The position numbers were made by a program, and so were the translations under genes. This document shows positions 45,901-55,534 of a stretch of 64,000 bases of DNA, piece after piece. Where the stretch lies: the NCBI GenBank assembly GCA_032358165.1, contig JAALGY010000036.1, positions 930,001 through 994,000 of the forward strand. Reading direction: 5' to 3'. The first letter of the stretch is position 1. Every line of letters starts with the position of its first letter. Under the pieces are notes generated by a model. It worked only from the letters and a program-made list of their open reading frames with translations, made no database searches and had not been told where the DNA came from. Origin of the DNA: Diplosphaera chodatii. Lineage: Eukaryota; Chlorophyta; Trebouxiophyceae; Prasiolales; Stichococcaceae.

Positions 45901-46105
45901 CATCTTGTTGAAGTGCCACTGCTACTAGCTGCTGCTGCTATCTCCATGGTGCATGCAAGACACTCCACAGGTTGATCTGGTGCTGCAGGGCGACTTTGAT
46001 GGCTGTGGCGGCGTGACAGCGGATGACGTGACCAAGCTGACCTTCAGCAACCAGGATTCAATGCAACAAGAAGCCTGCATCGACAACGTCAAGCTGTCGG
46101 CGTGA
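42978..46105 (+). CDS. Secreted expansin-like protein with Pro/Ser linker and extra C-terminal module
   Basis: Probable wall-loosening protein. Signal peptide MAAMVRSPTWRLLVVVVLAA, cleavage near VSAG. The EG45-like domain: NLDQAACAFGHISPDQWGG (about 43600), VAAMSDVNPEYTGSCGRCYE with LRCANMNFS (about 43780-43865), FGEFMPRDHACIDPTASIVI plus KIVDTC (about 43955-44035), CNYPGNWQSNKRWCCGDM (about 44135-44190), HFDLSYWAFQK (the HFD motif, about 44285), GVIALNYRNVPCNFQPARDL (about 44475). This EG45 architecture ends with a long linker, including the Pro/Ser-rich run SPVPPSPSQSPPSASPSPPP (about 45020-45090), typical of hydroxyproline-rich algal wall proteins. A C-terminal module follows (about 45230-46105): YSGSSYQSGCYDAS, SLSFKARASDGG, VSCSVQLSAFADSS, VDLVLQGDFDGCGGVTADDV, ending IDNVKLSA. 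It looks like a beta-sandwich carbohydrate-binding module, which is inference. No CBM63 as in the neighbour is seen. Confidence 0.78.
44386..44413. repeat. Perfect 28-bp palindrome inside an expansin intron
   Basis: The two 14-base arms meet with no spacer at 44399/44400, and the left arm's core (TACAGTGTGGCTGT) is also present directly upstream at 44374-44387, making a direct repeat that flows into the palindrome. It lies in the intron between the HFDLSYWAFQK exon and the GVIALNYRN exon, so in RNA it would form a hairpin. Confidence 0.9.
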
Positions 46106-47493
46106 ATATTGAGATTAGGTGAACTCAGGTTCAAGCACCGCAATCAGCCTTCACCGCAACACGCAGCGTGAAGACTGGCAGATGCCGAAACCTGGTCAAG
46201 GCAAAGTGAGCATTGGATTTGATTGGTCATGGTCCTACTTAGGGAGCAACGATGCGGACATAGCGTGATTGGGCTGTACATGAACATAGCGGGATCAGTG
46301 CAGCATCAACCGGGATGGCGATTGTGCGCCAGTTATTGATTGTTTGGGAAAGTATAGTAAATTCTGTGGTATACTTCCGTACCACCGCATTGCCATTCCA
46401 TGCAATGACGTGTAACAACAGGAGCAGCTTGAGCACGCGACGCATCAGACAAACCGCCCACCACTGTGTGTCCATTCAGGCATCATCAATCGCTGGGTTT
46501 TTACTGCGGCCCGAGACACAAGGATCTGAATCTCAGGAAGTCGCTGCTCGCCAGAGAGTCCTCGCTGACACTTCTCACAGATCACCTGCTGACGGCAGCC
46601 CCTCCGCTCTACCACACGCCGCCACATTGTGGAGGGCATGCCCGGGTTGCAAATTGCCTGCAATGAGGAAGGTACCTGATGAAATACCCGCCGACGCCCA
46701 CTTTCGGACTCCTCAGATGTGGCAGAACTGCTGGAGGCAGCCGCCGCAGAGCGTACTCAATTGCAGGCGTGTTATGCATGACCATGTGATGGCGAGCTGG
46801 CCCTCAGAACAGCTTCAATGTGCCGGATGGCTTAGCGCCTGTTCCCAAGTCAGGTGCGCTGCCAGGTTTAAGCGCATCGCCCAGATGTAAACTGTTTACA
46901 GCCAAAAAGAAGGGCATCAGCAGTCGCCTGACGCGAAGCAATGTCGCAGCGTCAGGAGCACCAACGGGCATCTGCATTCCAAGGACTCCCTCACTGCCAA
47001 TCCAACCGCGCTTGACCAGAGTCACTGCACTACGATGAGGGCCAACACCCTGGGTTTCACAGCATCAAGGTTTGATCGGTGCAGCCGCTGGGTGCAGCAG
47101 CAGCATCCACAGCCGGGGAGAGGGACCTGACCGCCGCTGCCGCCGATGAATGATGATGATGGTGGTTACATCCCATATACTCCACTGGTCACACAACAAG
47201 TGAATGCTGGCAACCAAGAACTGTGGAGCACCAGTCTAGACTGCAAGCGAATCTGTCCTGGATGTGCCGAAGCACACGGGGAAACAACTGAATGGACGCA
47301 AGCAATGCGTCTGGCTGGTGGAAAAGCATGTGCCGCGAGGGCAGACCAAAGCCCATGTGGGCTGCAAGGTGTCCAAACGGGTGGGGCTAGGTAGCAAATG
47401 GGCAGCCCCCATAGCGCATCCGCCCAGTGAATTGGGGTGAACTCACTACGAGTTTGTGGTAACTTAATGTTATGTGGGAATTAACACGTGCAC
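46106..47493. other. Region without a confident gene
   Basis: About 1.4 kb downstream of the second expansin gene. A plus-strand open frame at 47146-47394 starts MNDDDGGYIPYTPLVTQQ and contains CKRICPGCAEAH, but has no splice or family support. The rest holds the 3' UTR of the expansin gene and nothing else I can name. Confidence 0.35.
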
Positions 47494-47531
47494 TATATAT
47501 CACTTACTGGTGTGGATAGTGGTACCATTAA

Positions 47532-47605
47532 GACCGCTTAGTTCAGTGGATTAGAATGTCGCTTTCCGAAGGCGAAGGTCGGGAGTTCGAACCTCTCAGT
47601 GGTCT
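47532..47605 (+). tRNA. trnR-CCG: tRNA-Arg (anticodon CCG)
   Basis: A full cloverleaf can be drawn. The 7-bp acceptor stem is GACCGCT with AGTGGTC (one G-U pair). The D arm starts GTTC, with loop AGTGGATTA. The anticodon stem TCGCT/GGCGA holds loop TTCCGAA, giving anticodon CCG, which reads CGG (Arg). The T arm is GGGAG-TTCGAAC-CTCTC. There is no intron and no encoded CCA. A T-run starting at 47607 (TTTTT) is a Pol III terminator. A TATATAT-like stretch at 47494-47500 lies about 35 bases upstream, as in many plant and algal tRNA genes. Confidence 0.95.
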
Positions 47606-47612
47606 CTTTTTG
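47606..47612 (+). terminator. Pol III T-run terminator of tRNA-Arg
   Basis: CTTTTTG immediately follows the discriminator base, with a second TTTT a few bases on. Confidence 0.85.
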
Positions 47613-48378
47613 TTTTGGCGTTGAAAGCACTTGGCAAATCGTCTCTGGTCCATTTTCATGCGTTCTGACCAACCCTCACAAACCCCAGAAGTTATTCTGC
47701 CGCAGGCAATCGGTCCAAGGCGCCATCGTCAGCGGTGGTGGTCATGGTGACATTGCCTCCACCAACGAGCGATGCTGCAGGGTCAGACACTCACCTGTGC
47801 TGCAGGCAAGCTAGATGAGATGATGAATCGTTTTCCCTCACCTAACCCGGTCGTCCGTCCACCTATTGGCAGGTAGAATTGGAAGGTAGAATCAGGAGCG
47901 TGCGGCATGCTGGCCATGATGATGCAAGCGGCAAATGACAGCCTGCCGGGCTTGCCACCGGCTGTAGGTGTGGCGCGCAGCCAGTGCCTTCGGCGCATTA
48001 GGTGGGGCCAAACGCCAGCAACAGCGGGACGTGCTGCTTCTTCTTTTCCGGGCTGACTCAAGGATCTTGCCAAGATGTCAGGATCTTGATCGAGGATCTT
48101 GCCAGATCATCGTGCGATTGCACCCGCGGGCGCGTGGTAGTGCCGATTATGTACGCCTGACATCTGCGGTAGGTCAGACACGATCGAGTGGTCCCCCGTT
48201 GATCATTTGCACACCGTACCCACTGCCATTTCAAGCATTTGCGTGCCAACCTGCTCCCGATCGAACCCTCAGCAGCGCAGACATCACCTGTGCAGGCGAC
48301 CTACAGCGTTGCCCAGGCGCACTGCCATCTTTGGTACTTGGCCTCATGGATTTGAAGGTCTTGCATCGTGCGCGTGAG
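47613..48378. other. Intergenic, tRNA-Arg to plastid terminal oxidase
   Basis: About 770 bases. At 48060-48110 the word GGATCTTGCCA and close variants (AGGATCTTGATCGA) recur three times, a small imperfect direct repeat. It is otherwise featureless and should include the promoter of the oxidase gene. Confidence 0.45.
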
Positions 48379-51300
48379 ATGCGTGGTCCCAACGGCAGTC
48401 TGCGCGTGGCGGTGGCGCAGGCGGCGCCACCACGCTGCGCTTCAGCGAGACGCAGGTGAGAGGCCACGGAGTCCATGCAAGCGACAGGTCACAGGCGACC
48501 GTCATCACCGGTGGAGTCTTGCGAGGCATGCATGTGCATGCTGTGAGTGATGCTGCTTGGTAAGTAAATGCATGCGCAGCCGGGTTCACCTCAACAAACC
48601 CCAAAACAAATGCTGTGGTCGTATGCCTTCAGCAATGATATTTGGATAGCAAACTAGCAGCTAGAGGAGTGCTGATAGTGGCCGAGCCGGAGAGCTGAGG
48701 GCAGACTGACGAGCGCATTGCATCCCAGCTGAGAATGAGCATCTTCAGTGCAGCCGGCGAGCATCGACTGCCAAATGTCGGCGCAGGCAGATGATTGAGC
48801 ACACATTAAATTCCTGCAGGCGCCTCGCGGTCGGTGCGGGCCGGATTGTTGCGACTTCGGCCGCGGCCTCCGAGGGCGCGTCCGTCACGCCGCCACCCAG
48901 CGCCATCCGGCAATTTCCACACCATGCGCACGGCCTGGAGTTTGGCCCCGTGGAGCGTGACGGGGACAGGTACTTCGTGAAGGACGGCGGAGAGCGCATG
49001 GAGGTGCACAGTCATGCCAAGATGGAGCTCACAGACTGAAAGACGTCGGCTGCCTGTTGTTGGTGGCGCCAGCTCTGGTAGCAGTTGCAAGCCTGCTATC
49101 CACTCATTAGCTGTTGTCACAATGGTGCATGCACGTGCACTTGCACCTTTGTTCGTATATAGAAGCTCACTTGGATGTGTTTTGCTATCACTGCACTGCA
49201 GGTCATGGGGCAGGACCTTGGTGAGCTCTGCACAGCACTTGGCGTCCAGGGGCAATGCACACCATAACTGCCAGATGATCGACGCACGGATTTCTGACTG
49301 CAAGGCTGACATGCCCACCTGGGTACCTTCAACCGACACTGCAATCCAAGACGTACTCACATAACACCCAAGCTTCAGACTGCTGCATTGGTGCGCAGGA
49401 TACCGCTCGGGCTCAGGGCGCATGTACCAAGAGGGCTACGGTCAGATCCCGCAGTCTGGCTGGAGCCTGGTGAGTCCTGGTCCAAGCAGTGGGGCGAGGC
49501 CGCATGCCTGCGAGGCACCCCTGTGCCGCGCAGGCCTCGTTCAGCTGTTGTCGCTTGTTGGGGATGCGTGGCACACAGCGTCCCGTGCAGGCACTACTGA
49601 CATGGACGTTGCTGTCACCGTTGCTGCGATGGCAGCTTGCCAGCTGTGCACTGTCGCACACCTCGGTGTGCTCGTGCTGCAGGCGGTGGGGAACTTCCAG
49701 CACGAGTTCCGCTCAATGCGCAGGTGTGACGCAGCTCACTATGTCGTGCCTACCCATGTGCTGTCGCGCGATGTGAGGATAAGAGTTTTCATGGTTTTTG
49801 TGTGGCCTTGTGTGAACATGAATTGTTACCGCTCAGTGATCATGAGGCCGTGCTGCCAGCGCAGGGCTTTCCGGCGCGACGAGTGGCGGGCATTTGAGGA
49901 AGCTGTTCCGCAGCCAAACATCCTTTCAAAGGTGAGGATGCGTACAGCACGCAACTGGCCATCTTCTGTTGCGCCCAGAAGATTTGAGTATCTCCAAAAT
50001 TGCAAACCTTAGCAGGGGTCCAGTGTCCCTCATGTGTGCCACTTGCCTTGTCTGCTCAACCGTTGCTGCAACCTTGTGAGCATTCCTGCTGAGCGGTCTT
50101 TGTTGCCAAGCAGCAAGCGAAAGACCTGCTGCACGTTAGAGATGAGGCGCCTCACTAGTGCAGGGCTTCTGCTAAAGCCGCTGCTGCACAGTGTCTTGCC
50201 AAAGTTGTGCACCTGCACACGCTGGCGTCAAGCGAGCTACTGTGCATGCAGGGAGGGCGCTGGCTGGCTGGCAACGTGGTGAGCGGCCTGGCCGCTGTGG
50301 ACCGGTGGCTGGAGGCGCAAGGGGCGCTGGCGTCGCTGGACGAGCCCTGGACGGAGCGCGAGCAGCAGCAGCAGGACCTCGGCGACAGCCTCGCCTTGGA
50401 GGTGATTCGTGCCCCCTGGATCTGACACAGGCCGCCGTGGCATAGCCGTGACACAGCACGCTGCCCAGTGCGTGCCTGGCACATCAAACATTCAACCAAT
50501 CAGCGTCAGCACCTGCACAGCAGGGGTGCACGACGACCCCAGTCACGGCCGCTGCAAATGCCATCCACCGAGCAATGACACCTTTTGTGCCAGCAGTCGA
50601 TGCCCGTCGTCAGCTGCCATGGGATGCTGGCACCGCACATTTGCTTATGTATCGTCAGTACGTCACCAGCAGCATGGACAAGCGCAGTGTAAGGGGCACA
50701 ACAACCTCACTGCTCCCTCGCCTGCAGGTGCGCCAGAAGCTGGCGTCGCTCACGCTGTCCGACCGCCGCATCAGGGTGCGCAGCCGCCGCCGAGAGGCAG
50801 TCACCGGCAAGGTGCAGACCGCCTGGTACGTCAACGTCAGCTACGATGGTGCGTCATTGGCACACACTGCCCCCCACCCTGCCCTGTGTGTTGGGCAAGT
50901 GTCGACCGTGCTCGGCTCGTGGTGGGTGCTGCACTACTGTTTCTGGGCGTGACATGTGTCATCCTGGAATTCGGTGTTGCAACGCTATACGGCTACACAG
51001 GCTCGTGAACTTCACACAAGTTGTTTCATGCCCCAGCAATCCGTCCACGAGCTTTCAGACCTGTGCAACATGACATTTGAGCTGTGCTGCAAATGCAGTG
51101 CTGTGCTTCTTCCTGGATGTGGTGTACGCCAACCGCCCCATCCAGCGGTTTTGGTGCGCCGTTTGTCCAATTGTTGAAACCCTTCTTATCAATGGGCGGA
51201 CACTATTGTGCAAGGTGCTCACAAGTCACTTCACTTGCACCACAGGCTGTTGGAGGAGGTGGCGCGCATGCCGTACTTCAGCTATATCACTATGTTGCAT

Positions 51301-53229
51301 CTTTACGAGTCCCTGGGCTGGTAAATTAGCTAAAATAGGCTAAAATAGCTAATAGAAAAGCCTTTTTCTACATTTTCAATATGAGGAAAACATGTTTTGC
51401 TTGTTGCATCTTTACTTTTTTGTAAAATTTACGTTTTCGATTTTCTCGCAGGTGGCGCGCGGGCGCCGACCTGCGCAAGATCCAGTGCGCCGACCCCACC
51501 CCTGCCTGCCCCGCATCTGCCGCAGCTGTCATCACACGGCACCTCACAGCAGGCGTCATATGTGTTGTTTTCAACCCCCACAACTGGTTTGACTGGCATG
51601 AGGACCAGATTGACGTGTTGTTTATGTTGCAGCTTTGCGGAGGAGTGGAACGAGATGCACCACCTGCAGGTGATGCCTGCCGCCCAGCCACACTTGTTTT
51701 TTGAGTGTACGTAGCGCTGACTAACGACGTCGGTCTGCCGTACTTGACCGCGTCACAAGGCCATGGCTGCATGGCTGCATGCACTCTGGACTGAAATGAC
51801 CGTGCATATTCGAAGCTGCAGATCATGGAGTGCCTGGGCGGCGATGCACTGTGGTTCGACAGGTGTGCTGGTCAGGCATTGTCATTGCTGCAGCGCAGCA
51901 CGTTAACCTCTGTACCCTACTGCACATGGGACAAGCATGTTTCACTGACATCAACAACGTGGTCGGTGCAACTGCAGGTTCATCGCAGCACATGCAGCTA
52001 TTGTGTACTACTGGCTGTTGTTGCTGCTGTTCTGGATTAACCCTGCGGCGGTAAGCAATGCCCCTGCCGCTTGGTAAATGTATGTGCCCATTAGTCTGTC
52101 ATGGCTGTTGAGGGTGTTGGTGCTGGCAAGGGCTTGCGCTTCAAAACAGCAGCCGAGAGCAGGCATCTGTGCAGGCGTACACGTTTTCAGAGATGCTGGA
52201 GTCGCATGCAGTCGACACTTATGGTGCGTCGCACCCTAGGGCCACTGAAATGCACAGTTCACTCGAGAGCCCCCCGCTTGACGTGTACATGCCGACCGCT
52301 CTGCTGTATTGCATGAACTGCCATGTCCTTGCTTGCTTGATTGTTGGCTGCCCTGGAAACCCTGGTGCAGGGCCTGTGCGTTCATACGCGGTTCCACTCT
52401 TGCACCTGCAGGCGAGTTTGTGGATGAAAACGAGAAGGTGCTGAAGAGCATGCCGCCCCCGCTGGTGGCAGTGCAGTACTACCGCGGCTCCGACCTGTAC
52501 ATGTGCGCATGCCGGTTACATGCTGAGATGCAGGTGTTTTCACCTGACGAACATCCGAGCAATCGGCCCTCTGCAGTGCTTGGCCAGTCGTGAACACGTT
52601 GCTGCATGTGTGGAGGCGTCCAGCAGCAACCCTACAGCCCGCCAGCGACGCACATGCTCACGACGTTGTCTGGTGGCTTTGGCTGCAGGTTCGACGAGTT
52701 TCAGACCAGCAGGCGCCTCACGCCCCGGCGCCCTCCATGCAGGTGCGGGCTTCCCCAGTCCCCTTTGCGAACAAAGTGCTGAGCAGTCTCAGCTCGAGTA
52801 CCTGACATGCATCACGTAAAGAACCCTGCCGTCACTATGAGCTTGCATGCAGCATGCAGACGTGCTGTGCCCCATTGCCAGCTCTGCTTTCAGCCGATTG
52901 TTTGCCCTGGGGTCCTGCGCAGGAACTTGTACGATGTGTTTAGCAACATCCGAGACGACGAGGGGGAGCATGTGTCCACGATGCACCACTGCCGGGTGCG
53001 CGTGCACCAAAGACCCCTGATATCACTTTCTTACTTCCAATCCCACATAATCAGCATGTCTTACACATGCAGACAGTTTCATGTTGTGTCCAGCACGCTA
53101 CCGCCATCCATGGGATTGCCCTCCTGCTCATCACGCAGCATGATTTTGCTGCTCATACTCAGTGCTGAACTATGGGGCTCTGCTATGGGAGACGTTCTGC
53201 AGGCGCCGCCAACGACTCGGCAGTCTTGA
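48379..53229 (+). CDS. PTOX: Plastid terminal oxidase (plastoquinol oxidase)
   Basis: Di-iron quinol oxidase of the alternative oxidase family that passes electrons from plastoquinol to oxygen in thylakoids. The start [20 protein letters not shown] with [20 protein letters not shown] is a good transit peptide, read across a CAG|GTGAGA intron. The N-terminal exons are lineage-specific: [20 protein letters not shown], a 19-nt micro-exon (49202-49220), [20 protein letters not shown], then [18 protein letters not shown] and [18 protein letters not shown]. The core follows: [37 protein letters not shown] with [21 protein letters not shown] with [12 protein letters not shown], a hydrophobic [54 protein letters not shown], and [19 protein letters not shown]. 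All six iron ligands are present (E in LLEE, E and H in NEMHH, E in LESHA, E and H in DDEGEH). FDEFQTSRR matches plastid rather than mitochondrial members. The last exon is short (APPTTRQS). Confidence 0.93.
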
Positions 53230-54378
53230 GCATATGAGCAGCATTGCATGGTTGCAAAGCCAATCATGTACACCATCACTGCCTGGATTAGACAGGCATG
53301 CTGCTCAAAGTACGTGGAGATACGGCAGGGTTGGAAGTTCGCAGGAATATAGTACTACTCAGAATCAATAAGCAGCCACCTCCATGAAGCCACTCCGTCA
53401 AGTGTAGATGGACTGGAAGGCGCGAGATGCTGGTGATGTAATGAAGTGAGGAGTTCCAAAGTTTGGTTCGGTGAGCATCATCAATTGTTTCCAAGAGAGG
53501 CAAGGGGCCTCCGCTTGGACGTCATTGAAGTACACACCTTCGTACGTATATGTGTACATGTCTTCAGAGTTTCAGCAGGGTAGATAGATATACAGCGTGA
53601 TGACGCACGCTACATCTATATATAAAGTCAACTGCGTGCCCGCAGCAGAGCGCTTGCAACTGTGATCCATCAGCCGGCCTGGAACTGCACAACTTTCTAT
53701 CTCCCAGAAACAATTGTGGTCGCTGGCTTATTTTGCGTCATGTCACCTGATGTTAATACTGCGTCCACACGCAACGCAGCTTGATTGAGTGTCTGCCGTT
53801 GCCATGAGCTAATGGAGAGGTGAAAACAAGGAGAGAGGTTAGGAAAATGATAGGAAAATGTGGAGAGACTGTGATAGGAACGAAAGAGAGAATTATCGGA
53901 GAAAGGGTTGAGAGGGGAATGAAAGGTCAGGGTGTCGAACCAGCGAAGTAAACAGGTTGTCCGGGACCATGTGACTTGCGCCAATCTTTGCCGGCTGCAG
54001 TACAGATCAAGATTGGTGCCTGAAATACGCCCAGTCAACTGACCTTCATGGTGAGCTTGCAACATGCGCGGCCACATTCGAGAGGTATTGAAGGGCTCGA
54101 AGGCTGAAGCCCGCTTTCCGTACAACATCTCCGAGGCAAAAGCCTCACACACCGACACGCACAGGATCTGTTTTCTCACGGAATGCCTCGCTTTACGGCT
54201 CCTTTGCTCCTCAAGATGCATCTGCAAGCTGGGTGTCTCTCTGGTTTCCAGTCAAAACCGACGCTACAGCCCCATTTGGTGGTCACCAACGGCCATCACC
54301 CTTTCGATCGCTGCAGCACAGTCGCCAGCTCGAGAGCTCCATCGACAGCAAGGAAGACTCCCACAACCTTTGAGGCTC
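53230..54378 (+). promoter_or_regulatory. Upstream region of the SBP-box gene
   Basis: About 1.15 kb with no supported gene. TATATATAAAG at 53617-53627 is the best TATA-box match in the window. If used, the SBP gene has an untranslated leader of about 0.7 kb. A purine-rich tract (about 53808-53940) falls inside that leader. Confidence 0.5.
53808..53940 (+). repeat. Polypurine-rich tract
   Basis: About 130 bases in which most plus-strand bases are A or G, rich in GAGAG, GGAAAATG (twice) and GAAAG. It differs sharply from the flanking mixed sequence. It may be low-complexity leader sequence or able to form triplex DNA; the function is not known. Confidence 0.7.
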
Positions 54379-55453
54379 TCAATGGCCTCTCCCGAGTGGA
54401 CATTCACCGGATCCGGCCATGCAGGCATAGGAGAACAGAGTCTGACTATGGGTGCAGCGACGGGCATGCCGCAGCCGCAGGAGCCTGCCCATCGCGATGA
54501 GCCCCCTGAAACGCACAACGCCCAACTGCCCGCTGCTGGCATATGCAGGGTGAGGACCGACTAGCTGCTGATCATCGGCTGCATGCACTGCAGCCCCCAT
54601 CATCAAGCGGGCTTCCTCATGCAAAGCCCAGTCAAACCCTGCTGCCTGAACTTCAGGTCACCCACTGCCGTGCGGGTCTCCAATCCGAGGCAAACTTTTA
54701 CCGGCGATCGCGCTGCTGCAAGCTGCACGCTACGGCCGACGAGGTGATTTGGAACGTATGGTCAGCTGGCCTGCACAGATTCCTGCGCGTGGGTACATCC
54801 ATATGTGGTTCCCCTGTGTCTCGGACTTGGTGCATGCGAGGGTCCCGTTTGAGTGACGCGGTCCCTACTGTTTACGTCTCGACGGTAGCTGCACTGCATA
54901 CACGCACGCGTTTGCTCCTCTTTCATTTCAGGTCCGGTTGGCGGGAAAGGCACAGCGCTTCTGCCAGCAGTGTTGCCGCTTCCATGACCTTGCGGCATTT
55001 GACGGCTCCAAGAGGTGCCAAGAGGCTGCGTGCCGTGAAGGCGAATGAAGAGAATGCTCGCTTGCCGGCCACATGATACACGCAATCACATCCTGGGTCG
55101 CTCGCCTGTGCTCATCTCATTGTTGAAGTGATACTGTGAGTAACCGCAGATCCTGCCGCACACGGCTTCTGGTCCACAAGAAGATGCAGCGGAGGCGATG
55201 GCTGGCGTTGCGCGATGGAGCCGCAGCGCGCCTGCTTGCAGACAGAATGGCGCAGCAGCCGCGAAGCTCAGCTGTGCAGCGGTTGGCAGGGGCAACTATG
55301 GCAGGGCGGCCCGTGCGGCACTCTGCTCGACAGTCAGGCATGAAGCCGCATGAAGAGAGCACCGAGCCAGCTGCAGCACGTGTGCCTGAGTCATGGGCAG
55401 GTCAGGCGCCTTTGGAAGGCAGGTCCCGAGCCCAAATGCTGTCCTTGCTTTAG
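54379..55453 (+). CDS. SBP-box (SPL) transcription factor
   Basis: Plant/algal zinc-finger DNA-binding protein. Exon 1 (54379-54549) starts MASPEWTFTGSGHAGIGEQS and ends AAGICR. Exon 2 (54657-54743) reads VTHCRAGLQSEANFYRRSR then CCKLHATADE. Exon 3 (54932-55014) reads VRLAGKAQRFCQQCCRFHDL then AAFDGSKR. Exon 4 begins at 55150 with SCRTRLLVHKKMQRRRW. Joined in phase, these give both SBP zinc fingers (C-x4-C...C-x2-H; CQQC...H...C) and the basic KRSCRTRLLVHKKMQRRR nuclear-localisation segment, so the domain is complete. SBP proteins bind GTAC-core sites; in Chlamydomonas one family member (CRR1) controls copper and hypoxia responses, but nothing here assigns this role. The exon could end at the stop at 55451-55453, or splice on to the coding-like blocks downstream. 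Confidence 0.85.
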
Positions 55454-55534
55454 CTGTGACACCTGCATCGAATGTGATGTATATTCTGCCTGTCATTGCT
55501 GCCATTTATTCTAGCATAGCGGTGTGCGCAGAGG

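Noticed and set aside
47146..47394. Small frame MNDDDGGYIPYTP with a CxxC motif next to the tRNA
   Set aside because: No relatives that I know, no splice context; kept only as a note.
54932..55048. Apparent frameshift and early stop in the SBP domain (KRCQEAACREGE then stop)
   Set aside because: A GTGCCA donor at 55015 and a CGCAG acceptor at 55149 restore KRSCRTRLLVHKKMQRRR in phase, which is the normal SBP continuation.
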